A DNA stretch of 7,180 nt from Pseudolachnospira sp964507035 (GTDB lineage Bacteria; Bacillota; Clostridia; Lachnospirales; Lachnospiraceae). The notes below the pieces were generated by a model. The model was not told the DNA's origin and ran no database searches. It saw only the letters and a program-made list of their open reading frames with translations. The stretch is taken from assembly GCA_964507035.1 (NCBI GenBank), contig CAZDOQ010000080.1:1-7180 (forward strand), in the 5' to 3' direction. Shown here piece by piece: positions 1 to 7,046 of this stretch; the stretch's first letter is position 1; each line of letters opens with the position of its first letter. Both the position numbers and the translations under genes were made by a program.

Positions 1-8
1 GGCAATCC

Positions 9-17
9 TGCTATACT
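9..17 (+). promoter_or_regulatory. Probable extended -10 promoter element for the operon
   Basis: The bases TGC followed by TATACT form an extended -10 element (TGnTATAAT with one mismatch). A start of transcription near position 24 would give a leader of about 108 nt before the first gene. The matching -35 box would lie to the left of the window and cannot be checked. An extended -10 can work with a weak -35. This is a motif match only; the same stretch could instead lie inside the end of an upstream gene. Confidence 0.45.
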
Positions 18-23
18 AAAGCT

Positions 24-131
24 GACAGCGCGCGGCAAAACGGTTTTGCAGATACCGCGGTCCCCTGTGAGGACGGCTGGATGCCGTGAAGCACACGGCA
101 AAACCGAGTAGGAAATGGAGAGGGACATCAA
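24..131 (+). promoter_or_regulatory. Structured 5' leader, possible cis-regulatory RNA (no known class recognised)
   Basis: This stretch is dense in inverted repeats. CGCGG (31-35) pairs with CCGCG (55-59) around an inner helix 36-40/44-48. GTCC (60-63) pairs with GGAC (71-74). CAGC (26-29) pairs with GCTG (76-79) and could close both hairpins into a three-way junction. A 7-bp hairpin forms from 82-88 and 94-100 with loop AAGCA. As an alternative, CGGTTTTGC (41-49) is perfectly complementary to GCAAAACCG (98-106); this pairing would disrupt the inner helix and the last hairpin, so a two-state switch is conceivable. The motif CGGCAAAAC also occurs twice, at 33-41 and 96-104. The features of T-box, cobalamin, FMN, TPP and c-di-GMP leaders are not convincingly present. 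Two forward frames are open from the left edge (to TAG at 109-111 and to TGA at 87-89), so part of it could be the tail of an unseen upstream gene. Confidence 0.35.
117..124 (+). promoter_or_regulatory. Ribosome binding site of the first gene
   Basis: GGAGAGGG lies 7 nt before the ATG at 132. In that frame a TGA at 87-89 blocks any longer reading, and ATG 132 is the first usable start after it, so the start is well fixed. Confidence 0.8.
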
Positions 132-3100
132 ATGAATCGGAATGAGATTCGGCAACTACAGGAACTGCTGGAGCAAAGATTGACGGACAAGGGCGTGCTG
201 GCCTTTTTTGAGTGGAGCCGCACAGAGATGCTCCAGCACCTGAAAACGCCCCGGATTCGCCAGGGACTGAAAAGCTTTGACCCGGAGACCCAATACACCT
301 GCGCCGGAATTCTGGAGTTATTCCGGGAGGAACTGGACCAGCTGTGCCCGGAGCCCCAGGAGGGATGGCTTTCCCTGCTGTACCGCCAGGGAAAACATGG
401 CCTCTGCCCGGAAAATTTCCCCAATGTGGTGCTGCCGGAGCAGAGAAAGGCCACTTTGTTTCTGGCGGAAGTCCTGCGGGTGTTTTTGGACCTGGAGCCT
501 ATGATTCGCGGCTTCTCCCCGATCCTGCATTTTCAGGTTCCCAATGAGGAGGAGATAAAGCAGACGGATAATCCCATTGAATACCGCCGGTTTGTCCGGA
601 TCTGCCGCCGGGACTGGGTGTTTGAGTTCATGCGGCTGGCCGCAGAACTCACCCCCTTTCACACCCTGGGGCATATTGCGGGGGTCCACTATATTGCCAT
701 GCACGTGGCCCGGCAGCTGGCCTCCGTGGGAGTGGAGATCGACCTGGCCCTCACCTCCGCCGTGGCCATCGGCCATGATATTGGCAAATTTGGCTGTAAA
801 GATAAGGAAGGCCGCCGGGTGCCGTATCTCCACTATTATTATACGGACCTTTACTTTAACCGGAATCAGATGCCAACCATTGGCCACATTGCGGCCAACC
901 ACTCCACCTGGGATCTGGAACTGGAAAATCTGTCCGTGGAGTCCCTGGTGCTGATCTATGCCGATTTCCGCTCCAAGAGCATCCGGCGGCCGGACGGCAC
1001 GGAGCAGCCGGTGTTCTATACCCTGAAAGAATCCTTTGACGTGATCCTCAACAAGCTGGACAATGTGGACGAGGCCAAGCGGGAGCGGTACCAGCGGGTC
1101 TATGACAAACTCACGGACTTTGAAACCTACATGACGGACCTGGGCGTTCACACAGATCTGGACTACGACCAGGCGGAGCGCAAGCAGCCGGTGGACACGG
1201 CGCTGATCCACGGGGATCAGTTGGTCCGCGCCTACAAATCCGAGGCCATCGCCCACAACATCCATCTGATGCACATCCTGAATGTGGAGAAATCCTTTGC
1301 CAACATTCTGGAGGCGGTGCGCAGCGACAAGGACTGGAAGAACACCCGGTCGTATCTGAACATTTTCCAGGAATACTATACCTATATGAACCCGAAGCAA
1401 AAGCTTCTGACCATCAAGCTGCTCTACGAACTGCTGATGCACGCGGAGGGAGATATCCGTTCCCAGGCCGCCCGGCTGATGGCACAGCTGATCGTCTCCT
1501 ACGACACGGAGTATCGGAAGGAGATCCCGGACGGCTGGACCGCCTTTTTTCAGGAAGGCTCCAGTCTGGAACTGTTCCGGAAATATTTTCAGATGGTGCT
1601 GGTGCCGGATCACAAGCTGACGGAGCAGCACCGGCGCTGGATGATGCACCGGATCGAGGAACTGGCGGAGACCGCCATCCAGAGCGCCAAGAAAAGCAAA
1701 AAACGGGCCTACCTGGACATTGTGCTGGAGGCCTACCGGGATGTGGACCGGGACGACTTTACAGCCTTCACCATGATCAACGCCATCCAGCATCTGCCCT
1801 TTGACCTTTGCACCGAGGAGGATTTCCGGACCCTGTTCGCCTTTGCGGAGCATTTCACCGGCCGGAAGCGGAGAGAACTGCAGGTGGCGATGCTGCGCCT
1901 GGCTTATTTCTGCCTGAGCCAGGAGAATGTGCGCCCTTCGGTCCGGGGCTGCTGCGTCCGCCTGTTCCGGAAGGTTCCGGCCCGTTCCGCCATCAGCGTC
2001 CAGTTCCTCCGGTACCGGATCGGCAAGCTGCTGGATGTGGACCGGGCGGAGATGACCATGCTGGAGGAGTTTACCTTCCAGAAAAATCTGGTCTCCTATA
2101 TTTTCCTGGAAAACCTAAAGACCGCTACCTCCTGGATCTGCAAGGAGGTGAACATAGAGTGTCTGGTCTATCTGATGAAGATTGGCCGGAACAACCAGCC
2201 CCTTCACTCCACCACCCACCTGGCCAACCTGCTGATGGTCAGCGACTGTGACGACGTGCGGCACTGGGCCGGCCGGGCACTGGTGAAGATGGCGGATTAC
2301 ATTTCCCAGGACCAGTGCAATGAGGTGACGGTGGAGTTGTTCCAGGGACTGGAGAGCGGGGGCAGCCAATTCGCCAAGGACATTCCCTCTTATCTGGCAG
2401 ACCTGATCCTGCGTCTGCAGCCGGAGCAGGTGGAAGAGCAAATTCTCACACTGGAATATATGCTGAACCAAAACAGCGAAGCAGTGGCCTGCGCGGCTCT
2501 GGACACCCTGGGCTGCTTAATCCAGAAGTATCCGGTGTACCGGGAGCGCTTCCATGAGACCAAGCGGATTTACCAGGAGCGGCTGGGCCGGATGCTGGGG
2601 CTGCTGCTTAGGGGCATGGCCAGCTGCCACGACCGGGTCAACCAGGAGGCGGTGTATGTACTGGGAGAATATCTCTTTGGCGCCCACGCCCTGCCGTTAG
2701 ATGAAAAGAGCCGGATCTTCCGCTTCCTGTCCAAGAAGGCCCTGCACATTTTGAAGGACCAGAAGGAACAGCTCTTAAGCTTCCTGATCCACGCCGCCTC
2801 CCTGAACCAGCTGTACCGGTTTTTGTCCGACTACCTGTTCCAGTACGGCCGCTTCCATATGTCGGAGTGCAACAAGGTGGCCTTCTTCCCGGGCACCTTT
2901 GATCCCTTCTCCCTAAGCCACAAAGGGATCGTCCAGGAAATCCGGCGGCTGGGCTACGAGGTGTATCTGGCCATCGACGAGTTCTCCTGGTCCAAAAAGA
3001 CCCAGCCCAAGCTGGTCTGCCGGAAGATTGCGGTGATGTCCGTGGCGGACGACAACGGGGTCTTCCTGTTCCCGGACAACATTCCGGTGAACATTGCCAA

Positions 3101-4952
3101 CGAGGAGGATCTAAAGCGGCTGAAGGACCTGTTCCCGGGGAAGAAACTAGCCATTGTGGTGGGCAGCGACGTGATTGCCAACGCCTCCGCCTACCAGAAG
3201 CCGCCCGGTGAGAATTCCATTCACTATTTCCCCCATATTGTGTTCCGGCGCAATATCGGGGAGAAGATTCCCGCCTCTTACCCGAACATTTTCGGGGAGG
3301 TGCAGCACCTTTCCCTGCCGGTTTACCTGGAGGATATCAGCTCCACCCGCATCCGGGAGAGCATAGACCAGAACCGGGATATTTCCCAGCTTATTGACCC
3401 GGTGGTCCAAAGCTATATCTATGAAAACAGCCTGTATCTCCGGGAGCCCCAGGACAAGCCGGTGCTCCGGTCCCGGAAGATGCACCTGGAGATTGTGGAG
3501 CATCTGACCGGGGTGAAGTTGAAGGAACTGTCCGGCGGCCAGGAGATCCGGAAAAAGCCCCATCCGGGCGAGATGGCGGCAGTGTTGTGGAGCAACGAGG
3601 GAGACCAGGTGCCCCTGGCCTACTGCCGGTTCCGGCCGCTGCCCCTTCGGGAGATCATGGATGAGTTTGACAGTCTGACCCTGGCCAACCGGGTCCGGGA
3701 TTTTGTTAACGGGAAATTGTTCCTGATCACGGACATCCAGGTGCCCCAGGAGGACCGGTTCCCCCGGCTGCGCCAGTGGATCCTCACAGAGACCTTAGCC
3801 TACGCCCTGACCCAGGAATACACCTACTGCATCTACCACGGGTCCGATCTGGATGAGGCTTCCGCAGACCTGCTCCGGCTCCAGGGTTTTCTGCGGCTGG
3901 ACAGCAAAGAGGGAGAGTTGGTGATGGCGGCGGCGCTGTACGCCCCCACCACCCTCACGGACAACGTGGAGTCTGTGCTCAAGGAGCCCTTCCAGAGCAA
4001 TCCCCGGGTGCAGCGGGTGATCCGGCGGGCCCACCGGAGGATGCAGGAGGCGGCCACCGCCCTGCGCCCTGGGCACCTGGTCTTGTCCTTTGACTCCTAC
4101 GTCATGTACCACCAGCTGGTCGGAAAGATCACGGAGATCAACGGGGTGCCCAACACGGTGGTGGAGCCCAAGATCCTGGGGGAGAAGATGTGCGTCCCCT
4201 TCGGCAAGATGTTCCGGAACTCCGCCGCCCCCAACACGGTGACCAAAGCCCTGCACACAGAGCGGGTCTTCTTTGAGGATATGTCCGGCTTCACCATAGA
4301 GGAGTACCCCAACTATTCGCCCCTGCGGACCCAGATCCGCACCATCCGGTCTTTCCGGCGGGATGTGATTTTGGTGGATGACCTGCTGCACAAAGGATAC
4401 CGGATCAAGGCTCTGACGCCGCTGCTCCGGGAGGAATCCTTAAAGATCGACTGCCTGCTGGTGGGCATCCTCACGGCCCGGGGCCGGGACTTGGCCCGGG
4501 ACAACGGCCTGAAGGCGGACAGCGTGTATTTCATCCCCAACATTCACATCTGGATGGTAGAGTCCACCATGTATCCCTTCATAGGAGGGGACAGCGTCAA
4601 GACCAGCGGCGGCGGCTTTCCCGGCCTCCTGCCTTCGGTGAACCTGATCCTGCCCTATGTGGCTCCCATCTTCCTGATGCGGGATTCCAAGGAAGCGGCG
4701 TTCCAGCTCTCCCTGACCTGTCTGGAAAACGCCCGGGATATCCTGCGGGTGCTGGAGGAGGAGTATCAGCAGACCTTTGGGCGCACCTTGACTCTGAACC
4801 GGCTCAGCGAGGCTATTCTCTCCCCCACCTGTCCGGACAAGGGAAAACATATGCAGTATGACGGAAATCTGCCTGCTTCCGGCTATGTGGAGAACGATAT
4901 CCGTCATCTGATCCGCCTGCGGAATATTACCTGGAAGGAGAAAGAGGCATGA
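132..4952 (+). CDS. Giant multidomain HD / NadD-like nucleotidylyltransferase / PRTase-like protein
   Basis: An intact 1606-residue, probably cytoplasmic protein with no signal peptide or membrane segment. Visible in order: a helical N-terminus (1-170); an HD phosphohydrolase-like domain (about 175-320) with a His-rich helix (H177, H181, H186, H191), the pair H215-D216 in GHDIGKFG, H252/H257, and D278 in IYADFRSK; a long helical, HEAT-like region (about 390-905); a NadD-like nucleotidylyltransferase (about 915-1110) with GTFDPFSLSHKG at 921-932 and the C-terminal signature ISSTRIRE at 1069-1076; a possible GNAT-like fold (about 1115-1280); and a phosphoribosyltransferase-like domain (about 1300-1530) with VILVDDLLHKGYR at 1412-1424. 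Known for the families: HD domains hydrolyse phosphoesters, NadD adenylates nicotinate mononucleotide, and PRTases use PRPP. The substrates here are unknown. The first His of HxGH is Ser927, and the PRPP loop is altered. It is far longer than a normal NadD (about 200 residues), so calling it simply NadD would mislead. First gene of a three-gene operon, overlapping the next by 4 bases. Confidence 0.9.
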   Translation: MNRNEIRQLQELLEQRLTDKGVLAFFEWSRTEMLQHLKTPRIRQGLKSFDPETQYTCAGILELFREELDQLCPEPQEGWLSLLYRQGKHGLCPENFPNVVLPEQRKATLFLAEVLRVFLDLEPMIRGFSPILHFQVPNEEEIKQTDNPIEYRRFVRICRRDWVFEFMRLAAELTPFHTLGHIAGVHYIAMHVARQLASVGVEIDLALTSAVAIGHDIGKFGCKDKEGRRVPYLHYYYTDLYFNRNQMPTIGHIAANHSTWDLELENLSVESLVLIYADFRSKSIRRPDGTEQPVFYTLKESFDVILNKLDNVDEAKRERYQRVYDKLTDFETYMTDLGVHTDLDYDQAERKQPVDTALIHGDQLVRAYKSEAIAHNIHLMHILNVEKSFANILEAVRSDKDWKNTRSYLNIFQEYYTYMNPKQKLLTIKLLYELLMHAEGDIRSQAARLMAQLIVSYDTEYRKEIPDGWTAFFQEGSSLELFRKYFQMVLVPDHKLTEQHRRWMMHRIEELAETAIQSAKKSKKRAYLDIVLEAYRDVDRDDFTAFTMINAIQHLPFDLCTEEDFRTLFAFAEHFTGRKRRELQVAMLRLAYFCLSQENVRPSVRGCCVRLFRKVPARSAISVQFLRYRIGKLLDVDRAEMTMLEEFTFQKNLVSYIFLENLKTATSWICKEVNIECLVYLMKIGRNNQPLHSTTHLANLLMVSDCDDVRHWAGRALVKMADYISQDQCNEVTVELFQGLESGGSQFAKDIPSYLADLILRLQPEQVEEQILTLEYMLNQNSEAVACAALDTLGCLIQKYPVYRERFHETKRIYQERLGRMLGLLLRGMASCHDRVNQEAVYVLGEYLFGAHALPLDEKSRIFRFLSKKALHILKDQKEQLLSFLIHAASLNQLYRFLSDYLFQYGRFHMSECNKVAFFPGTFDPFSLSHKGIVQEIRRLGYEVYLAIDEFSWSKKTQPKLVCRKIAVMSVADDNGVFLFPDNIPVNIANEEDLKRLKDLFPGKKLAIVVGSDVIANASAYQKPPGENSIHYFPHIVFRRNIGEKIPASYPNIFGEVQHLSLPVYLEDISSTRIRESIDQNRDISQLIDPVVQSYIYENSLYLREPQDKPVLRSRKMHLEIVEHLTGVKLKELSGGQEIRKKPHPGEMAAVLWSNEGDQVPLAYCRFRPLPLREIMDEFDSLTLANRVRDFVNGKLFLITDIQVPQEDRFPRLRQWILTETLAYALTQEYTYCIYHGSDLDEASADLLRLQGFLRLDSKEGELVMAAALYAPTTLTDNVESVLKEPFQSNPRVQRVIRRAHRRMQEAATALRPGHLVLSFDSYVMYHQLVGKITEINGVPNTVVEPKILGEKMCVPFGKMFRNSAAPNTVTKALHTERVFFEDMSGFTIEEYPNYSPLRTQIRTIRSFRRDVILVDDLLHKGYRIKALTPLLREESLKIDCLLVGILTARGRDLARDNGLKADSVYFIPNIHIWMVESTMYPFIGGDSVKTSGGGFPGLLPSVNLILPYVAPIFLMRDSKEAAFQLSLTCLENARDILRVLEEEYQQTFGRTLTLNRLSEAILSPTCPDKGKHMQYDGNLPASGYVENDIRHLIRLRNITWKEKEA
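4935..4940 (+). promoter_or_regulatory. Ribosome binding site of the second gene, inside the first
   Basis: AAGGAG sits 8 nt before ATG 4949, within the last codons of the preceding gene. It supports the ATGA-overlap start over the next in-frame ATG at 4970. Confidence 0.8.
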
Positions 4953-5920
4953 GACGGCTGGGGGAACTGATGGGAGACGGCCGGGAACAGGAAGCTTTTT
5001 GGATTGGCGGGGCAGATTCCTTTTCCTGGATGCAAAAAGAGAAAAAGACGGTGCACCTCTACGGCCTGGGGGACGTGGGAGGTACGCTGCTGATGGGCTT
5101 AACGCTCCTGGGGGGAGACGCCCTGGAGGAGATCGGCATCTATGACATCCGGGACTCCATGAAGGCCCGGTGGGAGATGGAGATGAATCAGGTCCGGGAG
5201 GCTGACGGCAGCAGGCGGTTTCCGTCGGTGAGGACCCTGGAGGAAGAGGAACTTTTCTCCTGCGACGCCTTCCTCTTCTGCGCTTCCCTGGGGGTGCCGC
5301 CGGTGGGCTCCGGCGTCCAGGATGTGCGGATGGCCCAGTACGCGGCCAACGCGGGCCTGGTGCGCCAGGTGGCATCCAGAGCAGCCGCCGGTTTTTCCGG
5401 CCTCTTCTGCGTGGTCTCAGATCCGGTGGACCCTCTGTGCCGCACCGCAGCTGCCGCCGGACTGGCGTCTGAGCAGGTGAAGGGCTTTGGCCTGGGGGTC
5501 ATGTATGCCCGGGCGGCCTATTATGCAGGGATGGATTCCCGCTTTTCCTCCTTCCTGACCCAGGGAGCCGCCTTTGGCCCTCACGGGGCAGACCTGGTTA
5601 TTGCCAACAGCCTGGAGCAGTATGACGACGCCCTCTCCCGGGAACTGACCCGGCTGACGGTGGAGGCCAACCTGCGGATCCGGGATCTGGGCTATAAGCC
5701 TTATCTGGCGCCAGCCCTCTCCTCCGGAGCCCTCTCGGTGCTGGCGGCCCTCACCGGGCGGGATCACTACAGTTCCACCGCCCTGGGGGATGTGTTCTTT
5801 GGCTCCCGGAACCGGCTGACGCCCCAGGGAATCCGGGTGGAAAACCCTTCTCTGCCGGAGGACTTGTATGACCGGCTGGCCCACGCGTATCAAAACCTAA
5901 AGGAGTTGAGGCCATTATGA
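4949..5920 (+). CDS. Lactate/malate dehydrogenase-fold protein with altered active site
   Basis: A 323-residue cytoplasmic protein covering the whole LDH/MDH fold after an N-terminal extension of about 32 residues. The Rossmann loop GLGDVG is at 39-44, and the acidic residue ending strand 2 is D66 (IYDIRD), which in this family favours NAD over NADP. By hand alignment with LDH, the substrate-loop arginine corresponds to R127, the substrate-binding arginine to R188 (YAR), and the catalytic histidine to H212 (FGPHGAD). The usual VSNPVD is VSDPVD (156-161), so Asn is D158. The Asp of LDSAR that pairs with the histidine is M185 (GVMYAR). Ordinary lactate or malate dehydrogenase activity is therefore doubtful. 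NAD binding looks likely; the substrate is unknown. The start is set by AAGGAG 8 nt upstream and the ATGA overlap with the preceding stop. The gene overlaps the next one in the same way, so all three are probably translated together. Confidence 0.9.
   Translation: MRRLGELMGDGREQEAFWIGGADSFSWMQKEKKTVHLYGLGDVGGTLLMGLTLLGGDALEEIGIYDIRDSMKARWEMEMNQVREADGSRRFPSVRTLEEEELFSCDAFLFCASLGVPPVGSGVQDVRMAQYAANAGLVRQVASRAAAGFSGLFCVVSDPVDPLCRTAAAAGLASEQVKGFGLGVMYARAAYYAGMDSRFSSFLTQGAAFGPHGADLVIANSLEQYDDALSRELTRLTVEANLRIRDLGYKPYLAPALSSGALSVLAALTGRDHYSSTALGDVFFGSRNRLTPQGIRVENPSLPEDLYDRLAHAYQNLKELRPL
5899..5905 (+). promoter_or_regulatory. Ribosome binding site of the third gene, inside the second
   Basis: AAAGGAG precedes ATG 5917 by 11 nt. 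The spacing is slightly long, but the site is strong, and the ATGA overlap would allow a terminating ribosome to restart. Confidence 0.7.
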
Positions 5921-6981
5921 CGCCTATGGAGATCATCTGTCCCGCAGAGGACCCGGATGCCGTCTCCATCCGGTTAAAGAAAATTCTCCGGGATGCCCTG
6001 AAGCCTTCCGCCGCCCACACCTGGTATTTCCGGGCGGAAGACCTGTCCAAACTCTCCGGGAACCGGATTTTATTTGCGATCTGGCTGGATGAGACCGGAA
6101 CCAACCTGGAGTACACCCGGATGCTGGCTGAACTGCGGCGGCGCCCGGATCTGCTGGCAGGCAAAGTAGGCGGCGTGGTGGTGGACGGCGTCCATGAGAT
6201 TTACACCAAATCCACCGCCCGGGAGTTGGTGTTTTCCGCCAACCGGGCTGGTTGTGCGTTTCCGGGCAAGCCGCTGGTGGAGGCCACCGGCTCCCTCCAG
6301 AACTTCCGGATTCAGGCCCGGAAACAGGGAGGCAGCTGGACGGAGGCCTACCGGCTGGCGGTCCGGGAACTGGCGGAGCGGGTCTGCACCTACCAGCCGC
6401 CAGTGTATCAAAAGCCCAAGCTGCTGGTCCTCCACGCCAGTCATTTTTTTACCTCCAACACCTGGACTTTTTGGACCATGGTGCGGAAGCATCTGTCCGA
6501 GGTGGACATCCAGGAGATCTCCCTCCGAAACGGAAAAATCTACGACTGCGTGGGCTGTCCCTACACCATGTGCATGCACTTCAGCGAAAAAGGCAGCTGC
6601 TACTACGGCGGCGCCATGGTGGAAGAAGTGTACCCGGCGGTGGAGCAGTGCAGCGGCCTCCTGATGCTCTGTCCCAATTACAACGACGCGGTCAGCGCTA
6701 ATCTGGCGGCCTGCGTCAATCGGCTCACATCCCTGTTCCGGAAGCGTCCTTTCTATGATAAATATCTGTTTGGGATTGTGGTGTCCGGCTATAGCGGCGG
6801 GGATATTGTGGCCAGCCAGCTGATCAGCGCCCTGAACCTGAACAAAGCGTTTATTCTGCCGCCTCACTTCGCGGTACTGGAGACCGCCAACGAGCCGGGG
6901 AGCATCCGGGACGTGCCGGAGATAGAAGAGCAGGCGGAGGCCTTTGCCGGTCATATTCAAAATGTGCTCCGGGGTGGTTGA
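5917..6981 (+). CDS. Flavodoxin-fold NAD(P)H-dependent FMN reductase-like protein with cysteine cluster
   Basis: A 354-residue, probably cytoplasmic protein. The C-terminal part (about 167-350) resembles NADPH-dependent FMN reductases: strand KLLVLHAS (168-175), a phosphate-loop-like SHFFTSNTW (175-183), and CPNYNDAVSANL (from 252), which matches the usual SPxYxxxxSxxLK segment beside the flavin ring. Between them are four cysteines, C211, C214, C219 and C228, spaced C-x2-C-x4-C-x8-C, which could hold an iron-sulfur cluster or another metal. This is looser than the compact cluster of the Methanosarcina iron-sulfur flavoprotein. The N-terminal part (1-160), with RILFAIWLDETG and GKVGGVVVDG, looks like an extra alpha/beta domain, perhaps a worn second flavodoxin fold without a flavin loop. 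Family members reduce flavins, quinones or other acceptors; the acceptor here is unknown. Last gene of the operon; its TGA stop lies inside the -35 box of ssrA. Confidence 0.88.
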   Translation: MTPMEIICPAEDPDAVSIRLKKILRDALKPSAAHTWYFRAEDLSKLSGNRILFAIWLDETGTNLEYTRMLAELRRRPDLLAGKVGGVVVDGVHEIYTKSTARELVFSANRAGCAFPGKPLVEATGSLQNFRIQARKQGGSWTEAYRLAVRELAERVCTYQPPVYQKPKLLVLHASHFFTSNTWTFWTMVRKHLSEVDIQEISLRNGKIYDCVGCPYTMCMHFSEKGSCYYGGAMVEEVYPAVEQCSGLLMLCPNYNDAVSANLAACVNRLTSLFRKRPFYDKYLFGIVVSGYSGGDIVASQLISALNLNKAFILPPHFAVLETANEPGSIRDVPEIEEQAEAFAGHIQNVLRGG

Positions 6982-7006
6982 CAAGGAACGGAACTTCTTC
7001 TATAAT
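6978..7006 (+). promoter_or_regulatory. Consensus sigma-A promoter of ssrA
   Basis: TTGACA (6978-6983) and TATAAT (7001-7006) match the consensus perfectly and are separated by exactly 17 bases. Transcription should start near 7013, giving a short leader before the mature tmRNA 5' end at 7047, where RNase P would cut. The TGA stop of the preceding gene (6979-6981) is part of the -35 box. The 6982-7046 gap has no clear Rho-independent terminator, only a weak inverted repeat (GAGA 7020-7023 with TCTC 7029-7032), so operon transcripts may read into ssrA. Confidence 0.9.
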
Positions 7007-7046
7007 ATAAAAAGCTTTTGAGAGCGCTTCTCTTCTCCGAAAACCA

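Noticed and set aside
52..74. T-box-like ACCGCGG followed by a hairpin
   Set aside because: The AGGGTGG part before ACCGCG, a terminator with a T run, and the specifier-loop stem are absent, and the downstream gene is not an amino-acid gene.
1..111. C-terminal end of an upstream protein
   Set aside because: Two forward frames are open from the edge (stops at 109-111 and 87-89), but neither translation is recognisable and codon use does not favour one, so no partial gene is called.
318..1853. A 511-codon open frame on the - strand opposite the first gene
   Set aside because: It lies wholly opposite the HD and helical parts of a convincing + strand gene, has no recognisable domain, and long antisense frames are expected in GC-rich coding DNA.
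2859..2861. Internal ATG (Met910) just before the NadD-like domain as a separate gene start
   Set aside because: There is no Shine-Dalgarno site before it and no break in the frame, so a single fused protein is the simpler reading.
4440..5375. A 311-codon - strand open frame across the first gene junction
   Set aside because: Its product is low-complexity (rich in Pro, Arg, Ser and Gly) with no domain, and it runs opposite two well-supported genes.
5884..5896. A 13-base match (CGCGTATCAAAAC) between the end of the second gene and tmRNA 7107-7119
   Set aside because: A match of this length is not surprising by chance in 7 kb, and I see no mechanism such as an attachment site or duplication around it.
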